From Oenanthe sinensis (lineage: Eukaryota; Streptophyta; Magnoliopsida; Apiales; Apiaceae), in NCBI GenBank assembly GCA_028671895.1, contig CM053802.1, positions 37,610,201-37,674,200 on the forward strand: a stretch of DNA of 64,000 nucleotides. Direction: 5' to 3'. Below are positions 46,301 to 57,250 of the stretch, piece after piece. The notes beneath the pieces are model-generated. The model was not told the origin of the DNA, did not search any database, and saw only the letters and a program-made list of their open reading frames with translations. Position 1 is the stretch's first letter. Every line of letters begins with the position of its first letter. The translations under genes were made by a program, and so were the position numbers.

Positions 46301-48765
46301 TCCCGTATCATTCCAGCCTTTAATAACCTGCTCACCTCGTCGTTGATAATTTGATTTCTTTCTGGACCAAACTTCCTCCTTTTCTGTTGGACAGGAACAT
46401 GGTCAGGGTCGACGTTGAGTTTATGTGTGATCACGTCAGAACTGATACCTGTAATGTCTTCGTGTTCCCAGGCAAATGCATCTAACCTAGTTGTCAGGAA
46501 TTCCACTAGGTTGGCTTCCACTTCAGGGGAAACATCTTCCCCAACTAATACCTTCTTGTCACCTGTCATCAAATCCACCTCTGTTAATCTTTCTGGACCT
46601 GTCGTCGCAACAATGGGTGTATTTTTTCCTTTGTAATGCACAATAGGTTTGAGGCATGTTTTATAGCACTCCCTTGCCACTCTTTGATCCCTTCGAATCT
46701 GTTGCACACCCCAAGGCGTTGGAAACTTAATAACTTGATGATAAGTTGACGGAACCGCCTTTAAATCGTGAATCCATGGTCTCCCCAAAATGATGTTGTA
46801 CGTCGACTGACAATCAATTATCAAAAACTTTTGTAATAAATTTATGCCCTGCGCGTAGGTGGTAAGAGATATTTCCCCAACTGTCTTCTTCGTTTCTCCA
46901 CTAAACCCGACCAGAACCGTAGATTTCTTGACAATGTCGTTCTCTGTCAATCCCATTTGTTTCAACGTGTCAAGCATCATAATGTTTGCTGCACTTCCAT
47001 TATCCACCAAAATTCTCTTGATTAGACAATTTCCAATTGGCAATGAAACGACCAGACAATCATGTTGAGGTTCTGTTACATGTTCTCTATCTGTCTCATC
47101 GAATTGTATAGCTGGTGCATTTGTGTCAGCCACGTCGGCGCGTTGTACTCGCATACTTGGTTCTCTGGCTAGCCTCTTCGCCTGCGAATATGTCGTCCCA
47201 CAAACTTCAGAACCTCCTGCTATGAAACTTATGACTCTATGATGTGGTGGAGGAGGTGGTGGTTGCCTTATTGTCGTAGTGTCTGTTTTGACATAATCAG
47301 CTTTCCGTCTGGACATGAGGTTTGTCAAGTATCCTCTTTTGACGAGAGCGTCTATCTCCTTTCTCAAGGCCACACAATCATAAACTTTATGTCCATAATC
47401 TCCGTGGAAATCACACCATAGTTTGGAATCTGGATTGGCTTTTGGTCTAGCTGACTTGGGGGGCCATTTGACGACATCCCCTAATTTACTGAATTCCCTG
47501 ATCAACGCCGCTGGACCAATGTTAAAACCATAACTGTCAAATGTTGGTGGCAAGTTGGGGTCTTTCCTCCAGTCTGCTTTCCCTTGTAGAGTGTTAACTC
47601 GTTGCTCACCTCGTCCGTTCCTCGAGTAGGGCTTATAGTCCCTCACTCTTTGTGTCAACTCTTTCCTGTTAGGACGGTAATAATCGTCCGTCATTTCTCT
47701 CTTGTCCTCTTCCAATCTCATTTGAGCCATTGCCTTTGCCTGCACGTCATCCATTGTTCTGCATGGATATTTTGTTAACTCATCGTAGAGTGGGGAGTCT
47801 CGGACCAATCCTTTACGAAAAGCCTCTATTGCTGTCGGTACATCACAATTTGTTATGGTAACTTTTTCCCTGTTGAACCTAGTCAGATATTCCCTCAGTG
47901 GTTCTTTATACCTTTGCACAATTCGGTACAAATCGCTCGTTGTTTTCTCGAACTGTCTACTGCTTGCAAACTGTAAGTTGAAGGCATCTACCAAATCGGC
48001 AAATGAACGTATACTCCCGTTGGACAGTCCCACAAACCATTGCAATGCCGGTCCTGTCAATGTCGAACCGAAACCCTTACACATACATGGCTCTCTCAAT
48101 TCTTTTGTTAGAGGCACAGTGAACATACGTTGCTTGTACTGCGCAATGTGTTCTAGAAGATCTGTCGAGCCGTCATACAACTTCATGTTGGGCACAGTAA
48201 AACGTTTTGGTATGTCAACTAGAGCAATATCGTCAGAGAAAGGTGAGTCAGCGTAACTCGTAGGTGTTGCCTTCTCTAATGGCTTTGGCACGCCTGGAAT
48301 TCTTTGAATTAATTCCCTCATTTCTCGTAACTCCACCTTTACAGACTCTGGTATTTGTCCATGTGAGTTTGAACTTTTACGTTTTGACTTCCTGTGGGAT
48401 CTCTCCCGTTCAGTCTCCCTGTCATATGCTGTTTTATCTTGCTGCTGTCGTTGAGTGTCGTTGTCCTTATCTGTGGTGTTTTCTTCCGCTTCAAAGCCAA
48501 TAAATGGTTCTTCCACCGTTACGTGTTGTGCTTCCTCCTGATCTTCGTCGTAATCCAATCGCCTTACTACACTCGGTACCGTACGTCGTGCAGTACTCTT
48601 ATTGTTGGATTTTACCGTAGTTAACTCCTTCTTCAAGTCCTCATTTTCAGACCTTAGTACTTCCATGTCAGCCTGTAGCTTCTTGATGGCGGAGATCATC
48701 CCTTCATCACCAGCCATGTCACCACCTGGATTCGTAGGGCTCTCGTGTAAAAGATCGTTAGACAT
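43330..48765 (-). CDS. Gag-pol polyprotein of element A, one internal TAG
   Basis: A 1650-codon frame from 48765 runs to a TAG at 43815-43813 and continues in the same frame for about 160 codons to 43330. Approximate residues: coiled coil 20-55; gag core 200-355; zinc knuckle CDFHGDYGHKVYDC 451-464; protease VDNGSA near 588; RT 820-1000 with YIDDM near 943; first RNase H 1045-1200, lacking the first catalytic Asp; second, archaeal-type RNase H 1230-1355 with TDG, NEAEYEAL, CDS and ADALAGL; integrase from 1462 with its H-H-C-C zinc site and D (MDIVG), D (CDNGSQ), E (QAESSNK). The TAG falls where B reads a Trp next to the HKG motif, so the integrase C-terminal domain is cut off unless the stop is read through. 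All other catalytic residues are present. The ATG is chosen 42 bases downstream of the primer site. Confidence 0.93.
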
Positions 48766-48806
48766 TGTCGAGTGTGTTGGTAAATCGCTTAGACTCTTAA
48801 TCTATT

Positions 48807-48823
48807 TCCCACAGACGGCGCCA
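48807..48823 (-). other. Primer binding site of element A (tRNA-Asp type)
   Basis: The minus strand reads TGGCGCCGTCTGTGGGA, three bases from the LTR. The TGGCGCCGT part matches the complement of the tRNA-Asp 3' end used by Tat/Athila elements. Confidence 0.85.
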
Positions 48824-48826
48824 AAC

Positions 48827-49407
48827 TGTTTTGGATAAATTTTGTAGGTTTGAGATTAAGTCTATTCGATGTCAAGTGTGGTTTTGTGATATGTGAAATA
48901 ATCAAACTCAAACGAAAGTAAATAAATCAAAAACAAAGAAAAACTGGACGCCAACAGTTGGTGACGCGGAAAACCCCGTTGAGAGGTAAAAACCGCGGGT
49001 GGGACCTTCCCCAGCCGAATATGATCCACTATAACGATATTAAAGAGGTTTACAAACGATAGTTATAAGATTACAATGAAGAAAAGTGATCAACTAGATG
49101 CTAGACATGAACTGCAATATTGGAAAGTAATGTGTATAATGGTAAAACCCCTCCCCTCCTTCAATCTCTTCGGCTGATATATATATTGTATATCTGTAAC
49201 CCATCTGCACGTGCCTGATTTGTAGGGATAGATCATATCACTTTGCTAGCTTTTAGAGATAAGGTAACCTCCCCTTCCTACTTTCAAGGGCGGTTATTGA
49301 CCAATTCTGGCCACTGCCATGTTCGAGTCCGACGGCGTTGTTCCCGTCGTGTCTTGTCGTCAGCGTCAACCAGTTCCCGTCCGACACGGTAAAATCTGAC
49401 TCCAACA
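48827..49407 (-). repeat. 5' LTR of element A (581 bp)
   Basis: It starts TGTTTTGGATAAA and ends GACTCCAACA. On the minus strand it begins TGTTGGAGTCAG and should carry the promoter for gag-pol. Confidence 0.95.
49177..49193 (-). promoter_or_regulatory. Putative TATA region in the 5' LTR of A
   Basis: A near-palindromic TATATATATATTGTATA tract lies 215-230 bases into the LTR on the minus strand. It is the only strong TATA-like tract in the LTR; assignment as the core promoter is inference. Confidence 0.45.
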
Positions 49408-49412
49408 GTAAC
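49408..49412. repeat. Target site duplication of element A, right copy (GTAAC)
   Basis: Identical to 38814-38818. Confidence 0.93.
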
Positions 49413-50200
49413 TATATACACAAATAGTATATAAGCAAAACATATACGGTTTCTCAAATAACCTAAAACATATTCGATTACCCTACTGTAATTGCACTTT
49501 GTGCTTCTGATTCAAAATAACACTACAAATAGAAGGTGCAGTGATAAAGACAGTATAGAATGGACACATCGAGGACTAAAGCATGTGATTTAACCCAAAT
49601 GTGGTTCTTAGAAAGCTGTTCTGATGCCGATGACAAATTGTAAGAAATTACTGGTGTGACAGATTTGGAGGGCGCTTAAGTAGTGATTTTCTGTTACGAG
49701 TGTGTGTGTGATGAATGTGTTTTTATATTGAATTGTTTGTTTGGTGGGAAATTAAGTGTGTGTACTTGATTTCTAGTTAGAATTATTGGAGTGTGTTGAT
49801 TAAAGTTTAAATTTTATTTAATTTTTACAAAAATCATTATTTTTTTTAATTTGAACTAGCCTATTAGATGGGTAGACATAAGGTAATTGTAACGAACTTA
49901 CTATGATAGAATAATTTAAATTCCAAAGTGTAAAATTTAAAATCCGTGACTATTGAGTTGGGGGTGATACATATAATCAGATTATCACATATGAAATTCG
50001 GATTTTCAATTCGGTTTAATATAGAGACTATGCATGAAATTTGCACGAGGGATAGTGAATTTTTAAGTGATGCTCTATGAGTACATTGAAACAATTGGTC
50101 CCTTTAACATAATATTAAAGTTCATTGTAATTGAATTCTTATTACATGGTACAATTTGCTATAAAGTACAACCTATGAGACTTATAATTAACAAAGGAAC
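49413..50200. other. Host flank between elements A and G
   Basis: Continues the host island interrupted by A. AT-rich with a short GTGTGTGTG run near 49700. I see no convincing coding sequence or RNA gene. Confidence 0.6.
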
Positions 50201-51400
50201 TGTTGGTTCCTGATATTATAGAAGGGGGTTGAATACAATATCAATATTTAATGGTTGAATTTCGGATTTAAAATATTATTTTAAATTATCTCGAAATATT
50301 AATTTTAATGAAATACTGTTCAAGTAGAAGTTATAATTTTTAACTTGAAAAGTATTACAAAATTAATATGATAGTTTTAAAATCAAGAACGATTTTGACA
50401 TGAATTGTTCTAATTTAACAATTATAATTCAAACCAGCACAGAAAGTCTGTGAATATTACAATCAGACAAATTACTGAATTTGAATATTTTCAACAACTG
50501 AAATTATAAAGCCATTTGCCTCATATTTATAGAGGTAGAAGATGATAAAACTTTTCTAATAATACTTCTAAAAGATAATTAATTATGCCTTCAGACTTTT
50601 GATAAATCAGTGGGTGAGACCTTCTAAAATTCGATAAGACTTTCTTCAGCTCGGTAAGACCTTTTGTTTCTCCAAAATTCGGTAAGACTTTATTCTTTTG
50701 AACTTGGCCAAGACCTTTTGAAGCCTTATTTCGGTCGGACTTTTCAAATGGGTTGCAGCAAGACTTATTTAAATGTTAAATAAAATGTTCTTTTAACTTA
50801 ATTAATTCCACTAATTTTAATTAAATAATTTATAAATTAAATCAATTCAACATGAATTAATTTAAGTAGATAAATTAAATAATTAATTAACTTTTGATAG
50901 TAGAATTAATTAATTTCTTCACTGCACAACCATTGTTGATTTGACTTGAGTCTTTCCGTCTTCACCGTACTGTATGTCTAAAAATCACTTGTATTTGATG
51001 TCAAACCTTCATCTATATAGTTGGCACACAATGTACAGTCTGGTTCATTTATGTCACACTAAAATAAATGTTCTTCACCGGTTAACATTAAATATGTGAT
51101 CTTCTGTCTTGCTCTCGCTTCTAGCTTTATCTCTATAATTTTCTTTTCTTGGAATCTTTCTATAGTTGCCACTTGAAATCTTTTATATCTTCTGAACTCT
51201 TCTGAAATACTACTTCTTTATTTTACAACGACGCATGAACATATTAATGAACTTCTTCCAATATAGAGTAGCAACCTCATCAAAATACTTCTGATACTAG
51301 GATTCTTCGTGTATAGCTGACTTTCTTCGTCTTTATTCATGTTATCATATTTATTATTTATTTCCCTTTCTAATTTGAGTTGAGTTATCATCAAATTATT
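50201..51400 (-). repeat. 3' LTR of Copia G (inner boundary approximate)
   Basis: Aligns with 62724-64000 from TGTTGGTTCC to at least 51340 (GACTTTCTTCGT). The inner end cannot be fixed because the partner copy leaves the window. A TGATAACTCAA word near 51390, close to the LTR start in E and F, suggests an end shortly after 51400. Confidence 0.75.
50600..50765. repeat. Array of GGTAAGACTTTT motifs in the 3' LTR of G
   Basis: Degenerate copies of CGGTAAGACTTTT occur about every 25-40 bases (near 50610, 50635, 50660, 50690, 50720 and 50745). The other LTR has a longer version at 63150-63430. Confidence 0.8.
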
Positions 51401-52399
51401 ATAAATTGACCTAGTCATATGCCTTTTATGAACATTTTGATGTAACTGGTTCTTGACCATGTTGTCACAATCTGATGTTACATTCCCAGTGCGAGACAGG
51501 CTAAAGCTTTGAGTCTCCTTGCTGCTAGGATATTGCGGTCCGGTGACTGCTGAAGAGCTTTCTGATGTAGAATTTGATGAAGGCAGTGTCAGAGTAATAA
51601 TTTGGTTATCATATCTCCTTTGGTGAATGGTCATTGTGGTAGTGACACTGGAATCTTGTTGCATTTTAAACAAAAAAATTTTCACACTAGGATACATAAA
51701 ATATGCAGTGTTTAAAGTGCTTGATTAAGGGATCTGCAACAAGATTCTGAGATAGTATATACAGTTTTCTGAGGACATGATTCAAGGTTTATGCCTTGAA
51801 GAAAACATCATCCTTGTTATTTGACTTTTGAAGGTACAATAACACAGAAAAGAAACATTAAGAAAAAACAAGCCTAAAGCAAACCATCCCTTGAATACCT
51901 ACAACACAAGCTTAAAAGAAAAGTAAGTCTCTATACAAATTATCATTGCTCAAAAGTTTCAAACTAACTGGCTCATAAATATGCTATGAGCATGGAAGGT
52001 GGTTTTTCATGTTTACAACCTACTTATGTCATTCATGTCACATCTTCATACGTTTATCATTTCGAATGATCATTCTTTTTGTTTGCATAGACAGATGAAA
52101 CTTTTTCATATTCATATGATATGGAGGAATTCGTGGAGCAATGACACAACTTTGTTATGCCAAACTGCAGTGGCGCATTGGATTATTATTTTGTCATCTC
52201 AATGTGATATGTTGTTTATTTTGTATACTCCACTGCTCTTGGCAATATGAATAGTTTGACATTTATATACTAGTAAAAGTGCAAGTATCAGATATTTAAC
52301 ATACAAATAACAGTTTTACAACAGGATCCATATCAATATTCAATAGAAGATGAGAAAAACGTGAATTAAGTGTTCTTCATGTATCTTCTGATCAACTTT
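51401..52399 (-). other. 3' untranslated part of G
   Basis: Between the receptor-like fragment and the LTR. I recognise no coding sequence. A 160-codon minus-strand frame over 51697-51218 spans the LTR border and is Ser/Thr/Asn-rich without recognisable motifs. Confidence 0.5.
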
Positions 52400-52790
52400 C
52401 GTCAAACTATTTCATTAAATATCATCAACCATATATGTTTTTGGCTGTAAAAACAATGTAACCAGTGGACAATCCATATACCAAGCCACATCCATACCCT
52501 ATTACAATCATTTCCCAGTCAAGCTAATTGTCCTCAAAATCGTAATCAATTTCTTGTGTGAGCAACTTATCATCTCTGCATTTCTTAGTTAGAGGAACTC
52601 CACACAAGGCCACGTTACCTAGGAATGAATTATTACTGAAAGTGTTGAATTACCTTCCTTGTGAAATTACTCTAGAAAGATGGTTTTCAGATAGGTTCAG
52701 GGTCGAAAGAGATGCCAAACTGGTCAATTGCCAAGGAATTTTACTTGTCAAAGTGTGTGAAGAGAAATCTAGAGATTCAAGAAGACTTGC
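52400..52790 (-). pseudogene. LRR receptor-like protein C-terminal fragment inside G
   Basis: The minus strand encodes LESLDFSSHTLTSKIPWQL and LSTLNLSENHLS (the final leucine-rich repeats, family pattern LxxLNLSxNxLSGxIP). After a TAA near 52651, NSFLGNVALCGVPLTKKC, an acidic stretch and DWEMIVIGYG follow, leading into a degraded membrane segment. This is the C-terminal end of a Cf/RLP-type cell-surface immune receptor. It lies on the same strand as G. Upstream, the reading frame passes from the G extra ORF (ending HKPSLLENA) straight into the LRR with no stop at the junction near 52790. It lacks the signal peptide and nearly all repeats, so it is a captured or inserted piece, not a receptor gene. 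Confidence 0.75.
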
Positions 52791-55700
52791 ATTTTCCAAC
52801 AAGGATGGTTTGTGAACAGGTGTCATTGGAACATCTTCAGTGGCTTGATTCTCTAGTTGAATGGGCTCACCATATAACCTTTTTTGATTTGCAAGTAATA
52901 ACTTCCAAAGCACTTCTTGCTCAACAGGATCTTCTTATTCTTCTAGAATGTTAGATTGCTGACTGGAATCTATTTTTGTCATTTTTCGGATGAAAGAATT
53001 GATTTTCTTCCCTAATCAATATTTTCGGATCTTTTCAGCAGCTTCTGTCTTGTGTCAACTTCAATCATGTACTTGACTTGATATTTTTGTAAGGATTCTT
53101 CATCTAGCTTTAGAATCTGATAGTACTTGTCGGTGAGAAATCTTACCTCATGTTGATCATGAATGATTTGAGGACTAACAAACTTTACAAATTCTCAAAG
53201 ATTGTCTCGTAGAAGTTCATTATCTTCTGAACTACTCTTAACCTTATTCAACGAAGTCCACAAAATAGATAGAGATCTTTCTCTGAAGAACTCTAAAGTG
53301 ATTATGAAAGAACCGTTCCTGTGACTGTAAACCAAGATGTGTCAATCCTCAAGAATATGATCAACTACCATAGTGATGTAATCAACTTCTTCTTTTATGG
53401 ATTTCATGAAATCATCAATGCTATTATTTGACCTTTCTAACCGATTGATGATTAACTTTAACAACTTATCTTAAAATGGACCATTCTGTTCTTTGTCCAT
53501 AACTTTTCTAGAAGCATCTCATTTAACACCTATCTTTAGTTGAATATTTTTCTTCTTTTCTTTTATTGCAATTGTCCATACCTTCTATTTTTCCAAGCTC
53601 ATCTTTCTTTCAGCCTTAGATTTTTCCTTAACAAAACATGCAACTGGTCGAACTTAGCATCACTTGCTTTGATGTCTTCTTTTAGCTTCTTCATAGTCTC
53701 TTTATAGGCAGGATTAGATTGTTCTTCTCTCGGACACAAAAAATCATCATGAAAGGTTGTTTCATCTTCAGCTCTGCAATAGTCTGGATTGTAAATGTCA
53801 TCTTGAACACTATCCTCAACAAAGTGATCTTCATGATAAAATAGTTCTTCCGGAACATTTGATTATGTTGACACATACTGGTCTTGTTCATAAACCTTGG
53901 CTTTGCCCTTATCTTTCACTTGTTCTTTCTCCCTTACTACGTTCTCCTCAGCTTTAAATGATTTTACAAGTTTCTCCATGGTCTCATAGACCTGTTTCAT
54001 TCCTTCATTCAAGTGAATCATTCCTTCATCCAACTTGTTTAATCTTTCAGTTGATATTTATTCATTTTCAATGATTCTCTGATTCAAGCTCTTCTTAACC
54101 TCATCCATTCTTTCATTTATGTTGCTAATCTCCTTTATATCTTTAGAAATAAGACTTTGTACATTCTAGATTTCTTGGGTCTTTAGGAGAATGCTGGATT
54201 TCACATCATTAACTTCTCTTCGCACGATTGTCAGATATTTTGTTACAGAGGCAGATGTAGAATTTGTTTCTGCTTGTGCTTTGACTTGAGCTAATTAAGT
54301 CTGAACACTTTGCATTTCTTTCTAGAGAGCTTCTATTTTCATTAACAATTCATCGTGTGTGTGTGCACTCACCTCATTTACTCTTGTTTATTTCACTATA
54401 ACTATGTGCATGTGTTTTACCTAGTGTTTGCCTCACAACACTCGTGTACACCTCCTTTCCAGATTTCTTTGCAATACCTGCAAAAATTATCATAGCAGTT
54501 GAAGAATCGAATTATTTTTCTGAAGCATGTGAAGGCATGTCTACAACAGGATCAACCTGAAGTGGATCCGCTATTGACGTAGTTCCTTGAATGGAGCCCG
54601 AACTCCCTCTATGGAGTGGTTGCCTTTCACCTAATCCACTATCGGATGGGAGAACTTCCTCTGAAGGAACTGGAGATGTTAATTCTAGGGGGTCACCACC
54701 TTGGACAATGTAGTGAATGGGTCACGAGAGTCTGTGATGCCCTGAATAGCCTGTAAAGGCACTTGATACTTCACATCATCTAAAATGTCTTGGTCCACTG
54801 TAAATATGGATCAAACATATTTGCCTAAAAAATATTTTCTTGAACATTTGTTATGCCCTCTTCTCTGTGTGTATCTTGTATTATGAGAGGTTCTGCTATA
54901 GTGAGTGCTAGCAGTGTGCATGACTCTTCACAAGTTGTCGCAGCCAAACAAAGAATTTTAATAGAGTCATCCTGTTGATGGAATGAATCCAATGACTATT
55001 GAATTGTCATTTTAAAATCCATATCATGTTGAAAGAATAAGGATTGGTCTGTAGTTGTCTCAGATTTAGTTCTTAATCTTTTAGAAGGTGGAGACAGAGT
55101 TGCGGGTTAACTCATTGAACTAGATTATTTTCTTTCTCTTATCTTTCTAACAAGTTTCTTTCTTTTTCTGAGATGACTAAAAGAAGTTGATGAAGAAGAA
55201 ACTGTTTGTGGCTCTAACTCAGCTTGAGATTGAACCTGTGTGTTTTCAGGTCCATAGCTGATATCCTGGAGTGCAAGACCACAATCATTATTTGCCACAA
55301 ATATATTTAAAGGTAAGAAATTAGACACTAAGGTTTGAGTTATGACTTGATGTACCTGTGCCTTTTGTTCTGCAAGATGATCAACTTCAAGTAGTAATTG
55401 CTCTAGGTTCTTGAACTTGTTCTGGCTCTCGCTGTTCCAGTTGAGCTTGTGCAGGATTTGCAATTTGATTCAAAATCTGAGCCATGTATTGAGTCCTTAC
55501 TATGGCTACTCCTAAAAATTTATTCTAATTTCTGAGCCTGGTGAACAAATTCTTCTGAACTTTTGGAGATATTTCCACTGGGCTATTCATAAAATATGCT
55601 TTATCTTCTTATGATAACAATTTATTCATTAATAGCATTAAAAACCTTGGATAAAAGCAAGTCACTTTCCGATCTACACCCAACTCTCTACTTTCAGCAG

Positions 55701-56268
55701 TACCCATCTTCCTTATGATCTCTGTCAAAATTAGCTTTCCAAAGTTGATTCTCCTATTGTAAGCCACAGAATACCCAATCACTTGTAGAAGTGATGAAAT
55801 ATTGTTAAAGTTACTCTTTATGGTCGGAGTAAATACTTTGGGTAAAGTATCAAAGAAATAATTACATTCACTCACCAGCTGGGATTTGGAGAATTTAACC
55901 AGATCTAAAGTGCCTCGATAAAGAATTGACTGAAAGAAATTAATAATTTCTTAAACTGTGGGTAGGGTTTCAAAATTTTCTATGAGGAACCCTAAAATTC
56001 TATTCATGTAAATTTCATCTGCAATGTACTCTGTTTCTCCAATTCTGAATGAAAATTGAACCAGCGTATCAGTCGTACAATTTCTGGCAGTTGAGTACAA
56101 GGCTCGAATAGGGTCAGTTTTTATTGGGGTACTTAAGGAAATTGTTGTTCTCACCAAGGAGTGTTCGTTCATAAATTTGATCCACGGTCTAAATCTCTCC
56201 TCTATACATTTCTCCAGATCAAAATACCCAATAAAGTTCGGCTTTGCGATCTCATAAATTGCAGCCAT
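52791..56268 (-). pseudogene. Extra env-position ORF of Copia G, broken
   Basis: From MAAIYEIAKPNFIGYF (56268) the minus strand reads about 105 residues, then, after stops or shifts, 55875-55609, 55463-55125 and further pieces down to 52791. The N-terminal part is globular and moderately hydrophobic. The middle is Gln/Glu-rich with heptad-like leucines (NKFKNLEQLLLEVDHLAEQK). Later parts (54200-53600) are strongly charged and coiled-coil-like. I see no signal peptide, fusion peptide or transmembrane segment, so a membrane envelope role is not supported. Its place after RNase H is that of the extra ORF of SIRE-type elements. A short segment near 53110 resembles Copia F near 7600. Confidence 0.65.
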
Positions 56269-56574
56269 TTTCTTTCTTTAAAAAATTAATTTTAAGAAGA
56301 AAAATACCAGTTAATCCGAATTAAGTAAAAAATTAGAAAATTAACACCCTCAGATTCGAAAATTACTCAAATAAATCGAACCCTAATTGCAACAATCCCC
56401 AAAATTGATATAGCACATTAAATCACTTTATAAATTGTCCTTCAATCCAAAATAGTCCTTAACTAATCAGTTTAATTTTAAGAAGAAAATTGGGCAATAC
56501 ACGAGGGAATAAAAATGTGGGTTTTCAAGAGATTTCAAAAGTCTTATTAGGGTCTGTTCGTGTGTGTGTGTATA
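56269..56574 (-). other. Leader immediately upstream of the extra ORF in G
   Basis: AT-rich, non-coding, and contains a short GT/TA run near 56560. Confidence 0.5.
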
Positions 56575-56800
56575 TATCTACATGTATAACTGATAAGACT
56601 TATTAAAAAGAATAAGACTTTTAATAAACAACGAACATATGTCAGTAAGACTTTTTAATAACACGGTCGGTAAGACTTTTCAAACATAAACACTCGGTAA
56701 GACATTTTATATTTGAAATCTATGTAAGACTTTTCAAAAGTCTTGTCGAGCTTTTAATTTAAATGTCTTTTCCTTTTTAAACCAAAACACTTTTAATGAA
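56575..56800 (-). repeat. LTR-like GGTAAGACTTTT motif array upstream of the extra ORF
   Basis: TAAGACTTTT-type motifs occur near 56591, 56610, 56658, 56690, 56700 and 56725, plus AAAAGTCTT inversions near 56735 and 56800. The same motif, with the same CGG prefix, is the main repeat of the LTRs of G. On the minus strand this lies 300-530 bases upstream of the ORF start at 56268. Confidence 0.75.
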
Positions 56801-57250
56801 AAGTCTTTTCAATTTTTTTTTTTTGAATAAAAGTCTTAAAAAAACTATACATAATAAATATATTTATATATAATATATAAACATAAATAAATATTTAAAA
56901 TAAAATAATATATAATACTAAAACAACTAAATTATTAAAGACATATAATAATTATATATAAAAAAGAATTAGAAATATGTAATCATAATTAAAAAATTAA
57001 GACAATAATTTACATATTAATGCTTAAAAAAATATAAAATAAATAGATATTATAATATATAAAAAATTAATACTTATGCTATAATTGAAATAATTATCTG
57101 TTAAGATTATTAATTTATTCTCAAGATAATTTCTCCAAATATTTATACGCCCTAAGATACTGCTGATTCGAACTTCATAAATTCTTTAAATATAAACATT
57201 TAATATTTATGAACTCATATCAACTCCTAGCAATCAAAAATTAGCCATTA
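56801..57250 (-). other. AT-rich spacer after RNase H in G
   Basis: Extremely AT-rich, with (ATA)n-like tracts and no coding potential. Confidence 0.6.

Larger units (their letters stand above)
38819..49407 (-). mobile_element. Tat-lineage Gypsy element A, young, near-intact
   Basis: A complete 10.6-kb element: 581-bp LTRs at both ends differing at one base by eye, a GTAAC duplication, a tRNA-Asp-type primer site, a polypurine tract, a gag-pol frame on the minus strand and an antisense gene on the plus strand. The second, archaeal-type RNase H after a degenerate first one is diagnostic of the Tat lineage (Retand/Ogre group). One base difference in 581 implies a very recent insertion. A single TAG near the end of integrase is the only obvious lesion. 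Confidence 0.95.

Noticed and set aside
44855..48256. Several 60-130-codon plus-strand frames opposite the pol of element A
   Set aside because: They mirror the conserved gag-pol codons on the other strand and have no start context, TATA box or conservation of their own, unlike the antisense gene at 39645-42170.
49864..50094. Small minus-strand gene in the host flank
   Set aside because: 76 codons with no start context, no domain and AT-driven composition. Not supported.
52400..52913. A resident LRR receptor gene interrupted by G
   Set aside because: Only the last repeats and tail are present, inside the element and in frame with its ORF. No receptor sequence resumes on the other side.
52791..56268. 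A true viral envelope glycoprotein in Copia G
   Set aside because: The position fits, but I see no signal peptide, transmembrane anchor, fusion peptide or glycoprotein-like cysteine pattern in the surviving pieces. The product looks cytosolic and coiled-coil-rich.
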